A stretch of DNA of 64,000 nt from Zygnema cylindricum (taxonomy: Eukaryota > Streptophyta > Zygnematophyceae > Zygnematales > Zygnemataceae). The stretch lies in contig JBBHKE010001462.1 in assembly GCA_037447655.1 (NCBI GenBank), positions 232,035 through 296,034 on the forward strand. The letters run 5' to 3'. Made by a program: the position numbers and the translations under genes. The notes under the pieces were generated by a model, which worked only from the letters and a program-made list of their open reading frames with translations, was not told the origin of the DNA and made no database searches. Positions 34,710-43,912 of the stretch are shown one piece after another (position 1 is the stretch's first letter; each line of letters begins with the position of its first letter).

Positions 34710-37700
34710 GAGAGGGGGAAGGGGGGGGGGTGGTAAGGGTGGGGAGCAGGAAGGGGCGGGAGGGAGGGAGAGGAGTGAAAGAAGGGGAGTGTGGAGGTCG
34801 GGGGAAAGGAACAGAGGGAGAGCAGAAGGAGAGGAGGAGAGGTGGACCAGGGAGAGGAGGGGAGAGAGAGAGCAAGGGGAAGAGTGAGAAAAGAGGAGCA
34901 GAATAGGCAGAAAGCAAGGACGAGGAACAGAGAGGGAGCGCGGGAGATAGCAGGGGTGAGGGAGAGGGAGAGAGCAAGGACAAAGACTAAAATGCGAAAG
35001 AGAGAAGGGGTGAGAACAAAGGTCAGGAAGAAGAAAGAGAGGGAGATGGGGTGGGCGTGAGAGAAAGAGAGCGAAGGAAAGGTGGAGAGCATGTGTGAAG
35101 TTGAAAGGGAGGGAGGAGAGGGTGAATGCTGGGCCGAGGGAGATGGGACCAGAAGAGAGAGGGAGAGAGAGAGAGAGCCCAGGGCCAGGACAGGGACGGG
35201 ACGGGGGAAGAGAGTGAGGCGAGAGGGAAAAAGGGCAAGAGCAGGAATGAGGGTAAAGGAGAGGGAATGGAAGGGGGAGAAGCAGGAGAAAAAAAGGGAA
35301 AAGGAAAAGGAGAACGAGGAGGAAATGAAGAGGGAGAGGCTAAAGGGAGGGGGAGGGTAAGGGGGGGAAAGAAGGGAGCTACAAACCATAGAGGATTGCC
35401 ATAGTATTAGAAATTGGTGTGTGTTTGAGGAATTATTGTGGTAACACGAAAACTGAAATATTACATCGTGACTCGGAATTAGTGTTAAGAAAGAAATAGT
35501 GTGGGAAATATTTTAGTTTTGTCCAGGACGAGGATGTTTGTTAACCGCTTTACCAAATTAGCGTCCAAAAAGAAAATTAGTATTTTTAACGCTACTTTAT
35601 GTTAAAAAAAATCAGACCAAATTAGTGTTATTAACGCTAATATTGTTCAGTGGGTGTACACTGACCTTCACTATTAAAGTTTAATTTACTTCGGGGACAC
35701 AAAAGTACTTTTTCTCATCAAAAATTTGTCCAATTTTAAAATTTCTGATTTTCAAACATGAAAACCCGAAAAAGAGCACAAAAGGTGAAACCATTACCAT
35801 TCAATTTCTCCAATTAAAGAAAAAAATCCAAATCCGATGAAGTTAAAGAGGTTTTAGTTCCCAAAAAAAGTCTACACGCTAATAACGACAGGCAGTGTAA
35901 ACTGCCCAACGCTTTTTAGTGTTAAGGGATTATGATGAATTATTAGTTAGTGTAAGAAAAAGAAGAATTACAATGTAAAACCTAATTTAATGTAGGGAGA
36001 CGTGCCGGCTTGTAGTTAGAAACACAGAATGTTATAATGGAGAGAACTGAGGGGTGAGAAAGAAGAGGGAGAGGTGAAGACAAGGGAGCAGAAGGGAGAA
36101 GGGAGAGAAAGCAGATGTAAATGAGGAGAGAGGGAGGGCGGGAGTGAAAGAAAACGAGTGGGAAGGGGAAGGAGAGGAGGATAGGGAGAATGGAATGTGA
36201 AAAGAGAAGGAGAGAAAAAAAGTAGGGTACAGAGGGATAGAGCCTCTCCAAGAATTAAGAAACTTGAATTCCATTGACTGGGGCTTCATTTTACCGAAAA
36301 ATTAAACATCACCTACGCATCTAATATCCTTTCTCTTTCTGCTAAAACGCCCAAATATCGAATAACTCGATTAGCGTTGATTTTTCTGTATATAAACATT
36401 AATTGCTCACCTTCAGTTTTTGCACTTTCTGCTAAAACTCCCAAATACTCAACTTAATTTTGCACTCAAATGTTTCTGTAAAAGATATATAACTTACCCA
36501 ATGTTCCTGCTCTTTCTGCTAAAACTCCCAAATATCCTTGAATCTCAGGCTTCGTTTAACAGAAAAAATATTTTTGTTTACTCACCTACTATGCTTTCTC
36601 TTTCTGCTGACCTCCCAAACATTAAGTAGATCAATTAACATTTCGATTTTCTGTAAAATAATTAAAATTTACTCCCCAAATGGCCTTACTTTTTGCAAAA
36701 CTCCCAATATTAAACAAATTGATTAACGTTCAAATATTCTGCAGAATAAATAAAACTTACTCACCCAAGGCTCTTGCTCTTTCTGCTAAAACTCCCAAAT
36801 ATCGAGTAACTCGACTTAATTTTGCGTTTGAGTATTCCTGCAATTCTCCAGCATCTTGTCGGAGGTCGTTCATTTCATCCCTCGCAGCCTGTGACGGAAA
36901 AAAAAAGGAAGAAAAAGAGTGGATATCTTTAAAGAAACCAGCATATGCCACATTATATTTTCAGCTAACATGATAGCGAAAAATGGATAATATACGAAAA
37001 CTAGCAATTGTTGGGAATGCTGTTTTATGTTTAACTGACATGATTGTAAAAAACACACAATGGATATCTTTACAAAAACTAACATACTTTTTTTACGTTA
37101 AACTGACAGGATAGTATTCAATTTTGACAGTAAAAATTATAAGAACATAGAATTTTCTGTCTAGAGGAAATAGTATTCTGTTCATTAAGATTATAATACC
37201 GTCAAATAAAATAGTAAATTGTCATAAAAGACAGAAAGCAATTTAAGTGTCTAAGAAGTTGTAAATCCGTTCAACAAGATAACACTGTCTAAGAAAAAAA
37301 AGGACTCGGTCAAAAAAGACAGGACCTCTAAGAAAGATAAAATGTTCTTCCTAACCAAAATAAAACTCGGTCCAATACATAGTACTCTGTCAAAATGGAC
37401 ATAATAAATCTAAGAGAGAGAGAAGTCTGTCTTATGAAATAGTATTATGCCTAAGAAGGCTGTTTACAATAACCACTTAAAAACAGCCGAGGAGAAAATC
37501 TGGAATCCACCAAAAAAAAAGGGCCAAAAATAGGTCTAAAATACATTCCTGTACCCGGTTTGGACTAAAAAAGGATGATTCCAAACCCAATGTGGTAGAG
37601 ACTAAGAGTTTTTCTGTGAAAAACACAGAAAAACTATGCCAAATTATCTGATGTATTGTCTTCTATAATGCCTATAATTCTCCATTAAAAAAAAAAGGAC

Positions 37701-38388
37701 AAAATCACAATCCTTCATCCCTGTAATTCTCCGTTAACAGCAGAATTTTATTGAGAAATAACAGGTACGAAGAAATGTAGTTATCATAAATACTATTTGT
37801 CAAAATATATGAGTTTATGGGAAAATGAGAGCTATAAAAAAAAAACAGTTTCTCGAAAAAAAAACATAAGTTATTCAAAAATTTAGGTCTAACTTCGGTT
37901 GAAGCAAATTATCCATCACAGCCTTTATCCTATAATTCTCCATTAAAATACGTTCCAAAGAAGAAAAAGTTTATCTTTATAAAACTAAGTTGATCAATAA
38001 ATTAAGTTTAGCAAAAAATTACCGTCAAGTCCATCTTCATTTGAATTACTTTATCCATCACAGAAGCAACAAACCGATTACTTTCCGTACTCCCCATCCT
38101 CCCTCCATAACTTTCCGTACGATCCAGAGAAGCCAAAGACATGGCCGACAAAAAACGAATGTCGTCCGATCCATGGCCGTCGACATGCGAGAAAGTAGAG
38201 CTATAACTGTCACACGTGTGGTCAACGGCTGTGGCAGAAGAAGAGAGAGGAGACACAGCTTCGGTAAAAGAAGGATTGCTCCCGGGAGAGCTCAGTCCCA
38301 TGGCTACCTCAAATTCCTGAAAATTGGCGTCCATTACTAGGTCGTCGTCTTCGTCGGAGAGTGGATAGTCTCCGGAAATTGCTCCCAT
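17611..38388 (-). CDS. KIN-14A/B (KAC-type) kinesin, about 24 exons
   Basis: Minus-strand gene read from ATG 38,388 (context GCCATGG) to TAG 17,611. I placed 23 exons with GT-AG borders and matching phases, plus one less certain exon ending at 22,179; together about 1,500 codons, a little longer than land-plant members. Order: N-terminal region, short coiled coil (QEYSNAKLSRVTRYLGVLAE), motor domain, SLGSRDTIKKWRD neck-like motif, long coiled coil, and the C-terminal region specific to this family. Land-plant homologues (KAC1/KAC2, also called KCA) act in actin-dependent chloroplast movement and anchoring at the plasma membrane and show little ordinary microtubule motor activity. The gene converges on the WRKY gene. 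Family assignment rests on continuous similarity over both ends; the function in this organism is inferred. Confidence 0.93.
20060..20740 (-). repeat. Intronic minisatellite, about 31-bp unit
   Basis: Kinesin intron between the exons at 20,947 and 20,037. About twenty imperfect copies of a unit reading AATAGTTTCTAGTTTGGG plus AATAGTTTTGTAC on the plus strand, with decay toward the high-coordinate end. It starts within 30 bases of the exon border. Confidence 0.9.
21652..21960 (-). repeat. GA-rich tract (CT on transcript strand)
   Basis: GAGAGGGAGA-type sequence on the plus strand directly upstream, in gene direction, of the kinesin exon ending at 21,651; it forms an extended pyrimidine tract before that acceptor. 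On the other side of the same exon (21,230-21,315) the strand bias is reversed. Confidence 0.85.
24100..25110 (-). repeat. (AGAAGAGAAG)n tract filling a kinesin intron
   Basis: About 1 kb of nearly uninterrupted AGAAGAGAAG / AGAAGACGAG units on the plus strand, i.e. TCTTCTCTTC on the transcript strand, occupying most of the intron 24,007-25,140. It yields the longest minus-strand frames in the window (Ser/Leu/Phe only), which are not proteins. Confidence 0.95.
25440..26660 (-). repeat. Tandem copies of the exon 13 acceptor junction
   Basis: The authentic junction (25,310-25,347, plus strand CAATTGCTGCTGTAGTTGAC then TCACTTTGAC|CTG) recurs in decaying form at about 25,442, 25,568, 25,750, 25,828, 25,928, 26,450 and 26,535, with spacers of about 80-200 bases where not interrupted. 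Each copy holds the first about 35 exon bases and the acceptor region. An ATATACCGTATGCTTATT minisatellite and a MITE-like end (CGGTTCACGGTG, near 26,200) interrupt the array. Confidence 0.85.
26060..26165. repeat. TATACCGTATGCTTATTA minisatellite
   Basis: Four to five imperfect copies of an 18-20 bp unit (TATACACCTTATG / TATACCGTATGATTATTA) inside the kinesin intron, next to a solitary family A-like terminus near 26,190-26,212. Confidence 0.8.
28085..28440 (-). repeat. GAGAAAGGGG / GTGGAGAAA minisatellite
   Basis: Intron between the exons at 29,078 and 27,866. Ten-base GAGAAAGGGG units at 28,125-28,185 grade into GTGGAGAAAATGG units; one 60-bp composite (GGAGGAGG flanked by GTGGAGAAA) is duplicated at about 28,290 and 28,350. 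Pyrimidine-rich on the transcript strand. Confidence 0.9.
29285..29540 (-). repeat. Tandem copies of the exon 10 acceptor junction
   Basis: The authentic junction (TTCGCCTCGCCAC|CTAAAAAAG on the plus strand, 29,205-29,240) is followed by three copies at about 29,287-29,315, 29,366-29,396 and 29,506-29,537. Each keeps about 25 exon bases and the acceptor CTAAAAAAG/CTCAAAAAAG, separated by TTTTAAACTTTTGAGTTT-like spacer. Confidence 0.88.
30336..30600 (-). repeat. Tandem copies of the exon 8 donor junction
   Basis: The authentic exon 8 end reads on the plus strand AAACTTAC|GCAGATAAAGA then CTTATTAATAAAAAG (from about 30,609). Copies lie at about 30,336 (GTAAAGACTTGTTAATAAAA), 30,406, 30,455, 30,494 and 30,524. 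Those at 30,406 and 30,524 retain the full ACTTACGCA, that is a TGC|GTAAGT donor. Confidence 0.85.
32297..32383 (-). repeat. (GA)n microsatellite at a kinesin donor
   Basis: About 43 GA dinucleotides, starting five bases from the donor of the P-loop exon (intron begins at 32,388 reading GTGCGTCTCTCT on the transcript strand). Length polymorphism here could affect splicing of the P-loop exon. Confidence 0.95.
34560..35390 (-). repeat. GA-rich intron tract with two (GA)n runs
   Basis: Kinesin intron 2. Perfect (GA)n at about 34,565-34,640 and 34,670-34,705, each followed by GAAAGGGAGAGGGGGAAGG, so a roughly 105-bp unit is duplicated. Beyond it the sequence is degenerate GGGAGAG/GAGGAGA to 35,390. 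Pyrimidine-rich on the transcript strand. Confidence 0.9.
35659..35897. mobile_element. TIR element with TA flanks in kinesin intron 2
   Basis: A 239-bp segment with inverted ends (left CACTGACCTTCACTATTA, right CTAATAACGACAGGCAGTG) and TA on both sides. It resembles the ends of the family A/D MITEs with extra substitutions. An older terminus of the same type (TTAACGCTAATATTGTTCAG) abuts it on the left, so elements are stacked here. No coding capacity. Confidence 0.6.
36330..36760 (-). repeat. Tandem copies of the exon 2 donor junction
   Basis: The authentic exon 2 end (plus strand CTCAC|CCAAGGCTCTTG then CTCTTTCTGCTAAAACTCCC from 36,761) recurs at about 36,334, 36,417, 36,490, 36,588 and 36,665. 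Copies keep TTTCTGCTAAAACTCCCAAA and a preceding CTCACC or TTACCC, i.e. the 5' splice site. Unit length is about 80-90 bases. Confidence 0.9.
36889..38022 (-). other. Kinesin intron 1, tandemly duplicated sequence
   Basis: Contains imperfect direct repeats: a TGGATATCTTTA..AACATGATAG unit of about 110 bases at 36,920-37,100, and CTATAATTCTCCATTAAA motifs near 37,670, 37,724 and 37,930. TTATCCATCACAG near 37,910 repeats exon 1 sequence at 38,050, suggesting the same junction-copying seen elsewhere but more decayed. Confidence 0.6.
38023..38388 (-). other. Kinesin exon 1 (N-terminus)
   Basis: 122 codons from ATG at 38,388 to a GTAATT donor (phase 0). Begins MGAISGDYPLSDEDDD, acidic and Ser-rich, then ASVMDKVIQMKMDLT, which leads into the coiled coil of exon 2. 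An open frame continues two codons upstream to a TTG, but the ATG in good context is preferred. The N-terminal 100 residues do not resemble the land-plant proteins. Confidence 0.8.
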
Positions 38389-39617
38389 GGCCAATGTGTG
38401 GGAGAGGGAGAGACGGAGAGCAAGACTGCAAGAATTAGGTCACAGGTTTGAGTTCAAGATAGAACAGGGCGCTGCAGGATTGTGATTATTGAATTTGATG
38501 GCTGGAAATGGTTAGGGCAAAGATTCGGAGGAATGTACTGTGTCAACGGACCGACGTACGGTACAGTATGCTTCGAAAAGTGCGTATGTATCGTACGGAG
38601 ACCGTACTAAATTTGGATGAAGTGTTAGAACTCAGCAAAATGCATATTCAGTGCGAATTCTGTTTTGTACAGTACGTCGTCGCGCAAATTTGTCGCACGT
38701 TTTAAACATTTGAACGGAGGTTACAAGGATCTTGGATACTGATTTTTTCTACTGCGAGTTTGGAAACTTTCGAAGGACGTTGGAGAAATTTAGGAACGAG
38801 TACATTGCAATGGAGTACAGTACTATAGTTGCATACAACTTCCGTTCTCTAGGAATATGTTTAGAATTGGTACTCTAAATATACAGAAACCTAACAAAAT
38901 GGTTGTAAGTAAAACGTCTGTTTCTTATTAAGCTCCTTTAAAATCATTAATGTGCCAATTTATTAATTACATTGATTGGTTGATTCTCTGAGGAGAAAAG
39001 CATCGGGAAGGCAGATTTTCGAAATGGTTATTCAAAATCAGTCAAGTTATTCATATTTTTGATGCTCCGCAAGGTTTTCTTGCGAATTGAAAACGACAAA
39101 TTACATCTGTAATTACTAATTTGGACTCCCATTCAGGGAGAGCTTTCCATGTTCACTTCATTTACTCGGATCCAAGTGTGATTATTATGTATTTTTCCCT
39201 CCCGGTCTTCGTGTTCATATGGATCCAAGTGAAATTGAACCTGCCAACGTGGCATAAGAGTCCAGGTAAGACGCCTACCTACTTATTTTTTGTGGCGGCC
39301 GTACCTATTTGTTTTTCGCAGCAAAAAAAATGCGTGGTGATTAGCCGCGAGAGTACAGTACTAAGGCAACGCTATATGACTCAGCACGGACACGAGTCGA
39401 CGTTTCTCAAAAACGCACTCAAGTCTTTAACTCGTACTTTACTTTCAGTTTTATACCCATACTGTATGTATTGAAGCTGAAGTACTAGAAAGTCCAATTG
39501 TTCATTTGAATTCGAGTGACACGTCACGTCCTCGTCAGAAGCGCATACGACAAACTGAATTCACTTTGCAATCAAAGTGAAATCGTGAACATAAAAAAAC
39601 TTTTCTAATAATTGACT

Positions 39618-39992
39618 TCACGAAATTCCATCTCTAGAGTCTATTCTTGACGATGAGAAAAAATAATTTTTTTCAAAATGTTTGTATCCGTACTGTACCT
39701 TTGCAGATTGTGCTTCGAATCCTAATTCTAGTAATTTTAACGGACCGAAGTTTTGCCAGAAATTAGGGCGAAAGGGAGGATGCCGCCAACCTGCTGTTTG
39801 ATTCCAGCCAGACGTCATGATGGAAAACGGCGATTGCAGCGGATCATCCGTACCATATAAAGTACATATTAGAGGTTCGACTTTTATGATTACGTGCGAT
39901 TTCCGTGTATTTGCCAAGGCAACGGAGAACACTTTGACCGATTCACTAACTGCCGACAAAGCCGAAATGCTTTGGCGAAGTACTAAACACAC
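39618..39992 (-). other. Unassigned open frame
   Basis: A frame of up to 124 codons that opens right after an in-frame TAA and lacks an early ATG; the first internal Met is about halfway. It contains SESVKVFSVALANTRKSHVIIKVEPL and is not low complexity, unlike most frames here (length quoted only for orientation). I recognise no family. It could be an exon of an undetected gene or chance; the opposite strand is also open. Confidence 0.2.
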
Positions 39993-41439
39993 GATTTAAT
40001 TAGGCACACCGGAGAAGTTATTTTTTACTTAACAAGTTACGAATTGGACGGCCGTCAAAATTTTTCTCGCAAAAAAAATCCACTTAGCTTATCCGTCCGC
40101 GAAATGTGAGTCGGCCGACTATGCAGGTTTTGAGACGGAGGGGCAAATAAGAAAACGATATAGAGTGGACAATAGGGTTGTCTAAACCGATCGCACCGCC
40201 TGTAGATTTTATGCACACGCCGACCGTAGATCTTAGGCACACCTGGAACACGAGCGAATTAAAGGCACACTGACCACCATCTAACCAAGTTACACCAGTT
40301 CAATAATGTTGTTTGTCCAACGTCCATTTAAAAATCAAATAATTCATTCGGTCAACATGCCCACGGCTATAATGAAAAAGAATAACAATTCCCATAATAA
40401 TGAAAGAACAATTTGTATGGAAATATAAGCTATACTAACAAAACGAGACTCTTGAATAGACGGCCATCTAGTTCATCATTTGGTAACAAGTCTTCAAGCT
40501 AAGGTGGAACCTCAAAAAAAGAAAAAACCATTTGTAAAAAAGTAAAGGTGATTACAAGAAAAAGGAATTGTTGGATGGATGCCTATCTTGTTCACATTTT
40601 GGTAACATATCTTCAAACTAAGGTATATTTTTCACAAAGAGTGACAAACATGAAGGGAGAGGTAGAGGGAAGAAAAGGAGAGAGGAGAAGGAGGGGAGGG
40701 AGGAAGAGAGAAATTCACTATGTTTAGAACAAAATTTGTTGAAGTTTGTTACCATTTGATTTTTTTTAGCCACATCTTTTTTATCGATATTGACTACCTT
40801 CTTTGTGTCAATTTGGTTTCTCATGTGTCTTTAGTGTCTTTTGGTAGTGAGCGACAACTCGAAAGGTACAGAAAGGGAGAAAACACAAGCATCGGTAAAA
40901 GAGAAATATATGAAAATCTTTGTTGCTGTATTTATCTTTCCTTCTCTGTATTTTTCCCTTTGTCTATTTATTGTGAGCGTAATAATAAATGTTGTCTGTT
41001 ACAAAATATTGTTGTAAACCCAAACACAACTTTGAGTTATAAACATCCCTCTCTCACTCTCACTCTCTCTCTCTCAAAATCTATCCCACTTTAACTCTTC
41101 TTCTCTCTCTCCCACACTTCTCTCTCTCTCTCTCCCACACTTTTCTCTCCCTCCCTCTCTCTCTCTCGCTCTCTCTCTCTATCTCTCTCTCTCCCTGTCA
41201 CGCACACACAAAGGTACGAGTGTCATTCACTACGCGACCACACTCAAAATAAATGATAAAGTTTCAAGTTATTGTGCGAATCAGCAGAGTCACAAAGTCA
41301 TGTTGTTATGCTGAGGTTTATTTTGGAGTAAAAGAAAAGACACACAACTATCAACATGAAGGTTGGTGGAGCTTTGCTTACCGCACTAAAGCTCTACCCA
41401 AAGTTTCCAAGCCCAAACCTTATCAACTCAATTTTGGCA

Positions 41440-41510
41440 AAGGTGGGATTTGGAAAACCCTAGATTGTGTGCAATCAAATATGGTATTGAAGCAATTGGG
41501 GTCCTAAATG
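41440..41510 (+). mobile_element. Possible LTR end and primer-binding site
   Basis: The sequence ATGGTATTGAAGCAATTGG follows GATTGTGTGCAATCAAAT, resembling the plant arrangement in which an LTR is followed by a primer-binding site complementary to the 3' end of initiator tRNA-Met (TGGTATCAGAGC). No gag or pol follows, and no second LTR was found. It could be a chance match. Confidence 0.3.
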
Positions 41511-41821
41511 TATGACCGGGTACGTCTTTAGGGCGGTTACTTGTTAAAGCAAGAGATATCGCCCAACATCGAGACGTGGTTACTTACCGACTACCTCTTT
41601 AAAGATGGGTACTCATTAAGGCACGAGATATTGTCCAACGTTAAAATTTGGTTACAATACGAAATAAGTGAGAAAAGACGTGCTACTACCGACATAAGTG
41701 TTTGGTGGCTCATAGGTTAGCATAATTGTTGACGTACAAAAATTGTACCGCTCAGTACCCCGAATTGTGGTGTAAACCACACTAAAACCTATATAAAAAT
41801 GGACCCACCAGCGTAACATCC

Positions 41822-41975
41822 GAGCTGGTGGCACAGTGGTAGTGCGTTCGCAGCTTCAGTGAAAGGTCCCAGGTTCAAATCCTGGCCGGCTCATCAATCC
41901 CTCTACTGGGATCGTCCATTCTATCCCCCGATTCTAGGAATCTTAACAACTTTGACTCCATACAAAAAAAAAGAA
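41822..41975 (+). mobile_element. tRNA-derived SINE
   Basis: The head, 41,822-41,893, folds as a full cloverleaf of 72 bases: acceptor GAGCTGG/CCGGCTC, D stem GCAC/GTGC, anticodon stem TTCGC/GTGAA, T stem CCAGG/CCTGG. It has an A box (TGGCACAGTGG) and a B box (GGTTCAAATCC). The anticodon loop AGCTTCA lacks the invariant U33, so it is unlikely to be a functional tRNA. It continues into about 75 bases of unrelated body ending in an A9 tail, the form of a SINE; the head resembles the plant Au-SINE type. The 3' boundary is approximate and I see no clear target duplication. Confidence 0.65.
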
Positions 41976-42049
41976 ATTAAAAAATAGTAAAACATTTAAT
42001 TGATAACGAAAAATACGATGACAACTTTATCAAAATTCCAAAAGTTTTA

Positions 42050-42260
42050 AACGAGAACCAACGACGACAGTCTCTTCCCTGGACGCCGAACCTGCAATCA
42101 GCGATCCAACTGTCACGTCGCCAGCGACCAGATTGCCTCGGCGCGGGACTCGTCGCCAGCGCCAAGGCAGCGCCGAAGCCCTGTCAGCGCACGCGCCGGC
42201 GTCTTCCGGTCTCCTGTCGGCGCCAAGTCAGCGCCGACGCCCTCCCTGCGCCATGCCGGT
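42050..42260. repeat. GC-rich island with CAGCGCCGA repeats
   Basis: A sharply GC-rich segment in an AT-rich setting. The motif GCCAAGNCAGCGCCGANGCC occurs at about 42,160 and 42,222, with CAGCGCACGCGCCGGCG between. It is followed at 42,290-42,480 by an AT-rich direct repeat of about 115 bases (ATTGAAGCAAAAAAGAACCA twice). No coding signal. Confidence 0.7.
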
Positions 42261-42619
42261 GCTATTACAACATGTTAGCATTCACAAATTTACAATTGAA
42301 GCAAAAAAGAACCATTTTAAAATGTCAAAATTGAATAATGGCAAAATCACAATTGAAAAAAAAGTATCCATTTCTGTATGTCAACACTTAATAATGATAA
42401 ATTCAGAATTGAAGCAAAAAATAACCATTTTTGTAATTCAATTTGAATAATGACAAAATCATAATTGAAAATAAAAAATCCATCATATCCCTTTAGAGCC
42501 TTAAGATGCTCCCACTCTGCTCCTCGAGGCCTAGACATGGCCGCCTGTGAAGAGGTTCGTGGAAGCTTCAAGTGTGGCTTCAATCGAGCGTTCAATAGCG
42601 GATTCAATGGCGGCTTCGT

Positions 42620-42960
42620 TGTAATGATGAACCGTACAATTTTTTTTCAAACTTCGCGCGCGGAAATGAAACATCACTTTTATAGATATACGTACGTTGT
42701 ATTCGTACAGTACAAATTTCTTTCAAACTTCGCGCGCCGAAATAAAACGTCTCTTTTTTGAAATTTCCGTACATAAAATCCGTACGATTTCGTACGAAAA
42801 GTATACGCATTTAACGAAAGATTCAAAATCTTAAAAAAATAACGAAATTTCGTATAAATGTCAAAATCCGTACGAATGAGACATCTATTCCTGAACCATA
42901 ACGATGTTCGTACATAATTGGTACAGTACTATCGCATTATACATCGTACTGTACAAAAAC
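42620..42960. repeat. GTAC-dense segment with a 75-bp direct repeat
   Basis: Contains thirteen GTAC tetramers in about 330 bases, many as CGTACG or CCGTAC. The segment TTTCAAACTTCGCGCGC followed by GAAAT.AAAC occurs twice, about 75 bases apart (42,650 and 42,722). Confidence 0.8.
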
Positions 42961-43011
42961 AGGCCCTTGGCAACCAAAGGGCAAAGCACCGGGTCGCCCG
43001 CGACTATTATT

Positions 43012-43037
43012 TATTACGCTAATAGCGATTCACGGTG
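43012..43037. mobile_element. Solitary terminus of the MITE family
   Basis: CGCTAATAGCGATTCACGGTG followed by TA, matching the right terminus of the family A/D elements. No matching left end was found within a few hundred bases. Confidence 0.5.
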
Positions 43038-43817
43038 TAGTTCCTCCGTGGATTCGATAAACTGAAATTACGGCCTACGCTCTAACACGTGTCTTCAAAA
43101 GCCAAAATTACTAACAACGGACAAAAGTTGTGAATGTCGGCTTTGCTCCAGTGTTCTCACCATTTTTAGCATTAGGTTTTGTCGTATTAAGAACATTTCC
43201 AGCGCAATTAATTTCAGCGTCCCAGTGTGATTCAAAGCGCGGTCATGAGGCGTCATAAATGATGTGACATTTGTAGCTAGCAGGTAACGGTATTTACGGC
43301 CATGTTCACATGTGGATTTTGTAACATCAACTGTTACAAATAGAAAGGGATTTCGACAGTGTTGCACATCGAGCATGTTGTGACGATAATGGATGGGTCT
43401 CGATAACCAGAATATCGTATCGATATATCATATCGCCAATAATAATAATAACAATAATAATAATAGCTATGCATCACAATCTTAAAGCGATAACTTTTAA
43501 TGTGGGTACACTTATTCCGGTGTATCTTGAAACTCTTTATTTATAAGCCGTCGAGCCTGAAATAATTATCTCAAAGAATTCGAACTAAAAGTTTTAGTGA
43601 CGATGATTTTTGGGATCCTGGTTTCTTGTAATTCGCTGCAAAAATGTAGCGATCTTTGATTTTTTAAGAAGATTATGATCCAATGAAATTATAAGTGTTC
43701 AATTGTTTAAATAAAATTGCAATTTGACTAAAATGATAAGTGAACCACCACTGCTCATTCTATCAAGGCAAATGGAGAGCCCTTCGTCAGCCGAATAAGT
43801 TAACGGGCCTGGGAGTA

Positions 43818-43912
43818 CACCGTGTATCGTTATAGGTTTTAGTATATTTTTTCCACTTGAATCATATTTTCTCCGTACATATCCAATTTTAGAGGCCTCC
43901 AATCAAATGGTG
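43818..43912. mobile_element. MITE, TIR family A (left half)
   Basis: TA followed by CACCGTGTATCGTTATAGG, then TTTTCTCCGTACATATCC and CCTCCAATCAAATGGTGAG, i.e. the left arm and part of the centre of the family. The right arm is missing. Confidence 0.55.

Larger units (their letters stand above)
28900..36888 (-). other. Kinesin exons 2-10: coiled coil and motor domain
   Basis: Exons: 36,765-36,888; 34,457-34,543; 32,851-33,033; 32,389-32,495; 31,883-32,014; 31,456-31,673; 30,618-30,779; 30,122-30,213; 29,078-29,229. The motor starts with IRVFCRVRPQFEDEG. The P-loop is GQTNAGKT (about 32,398-32,421) and switch II is DLAGSE (30,689-30,706). Switch I is degenerate: the usual N-x-x-S-S-R-S-H reads S-D-R-V-K-R-S-H, as is typical of the KAC group, which often lack a normal switch I. 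GGEAKTIVIVNCSP and LNFATRARN close the motor. All phases agree across junctions. The degenerate switch I argues against normal ATP-driven motility. Confidence 0.9.

Noticed and set aside
38392-38394. Kinesin start at an upstream TTG, two codons before the ATG
   Set aside because: A nuclear gene should start at ATG; the ATG at 38,388 has a good GCCATGG context.
41822-41893. A functional tRNA gene
   Set aside because: Stems pair, but the anticodon loop has G at the invariant U33 position and the sequence continues into a SINE-like body with an A tail.
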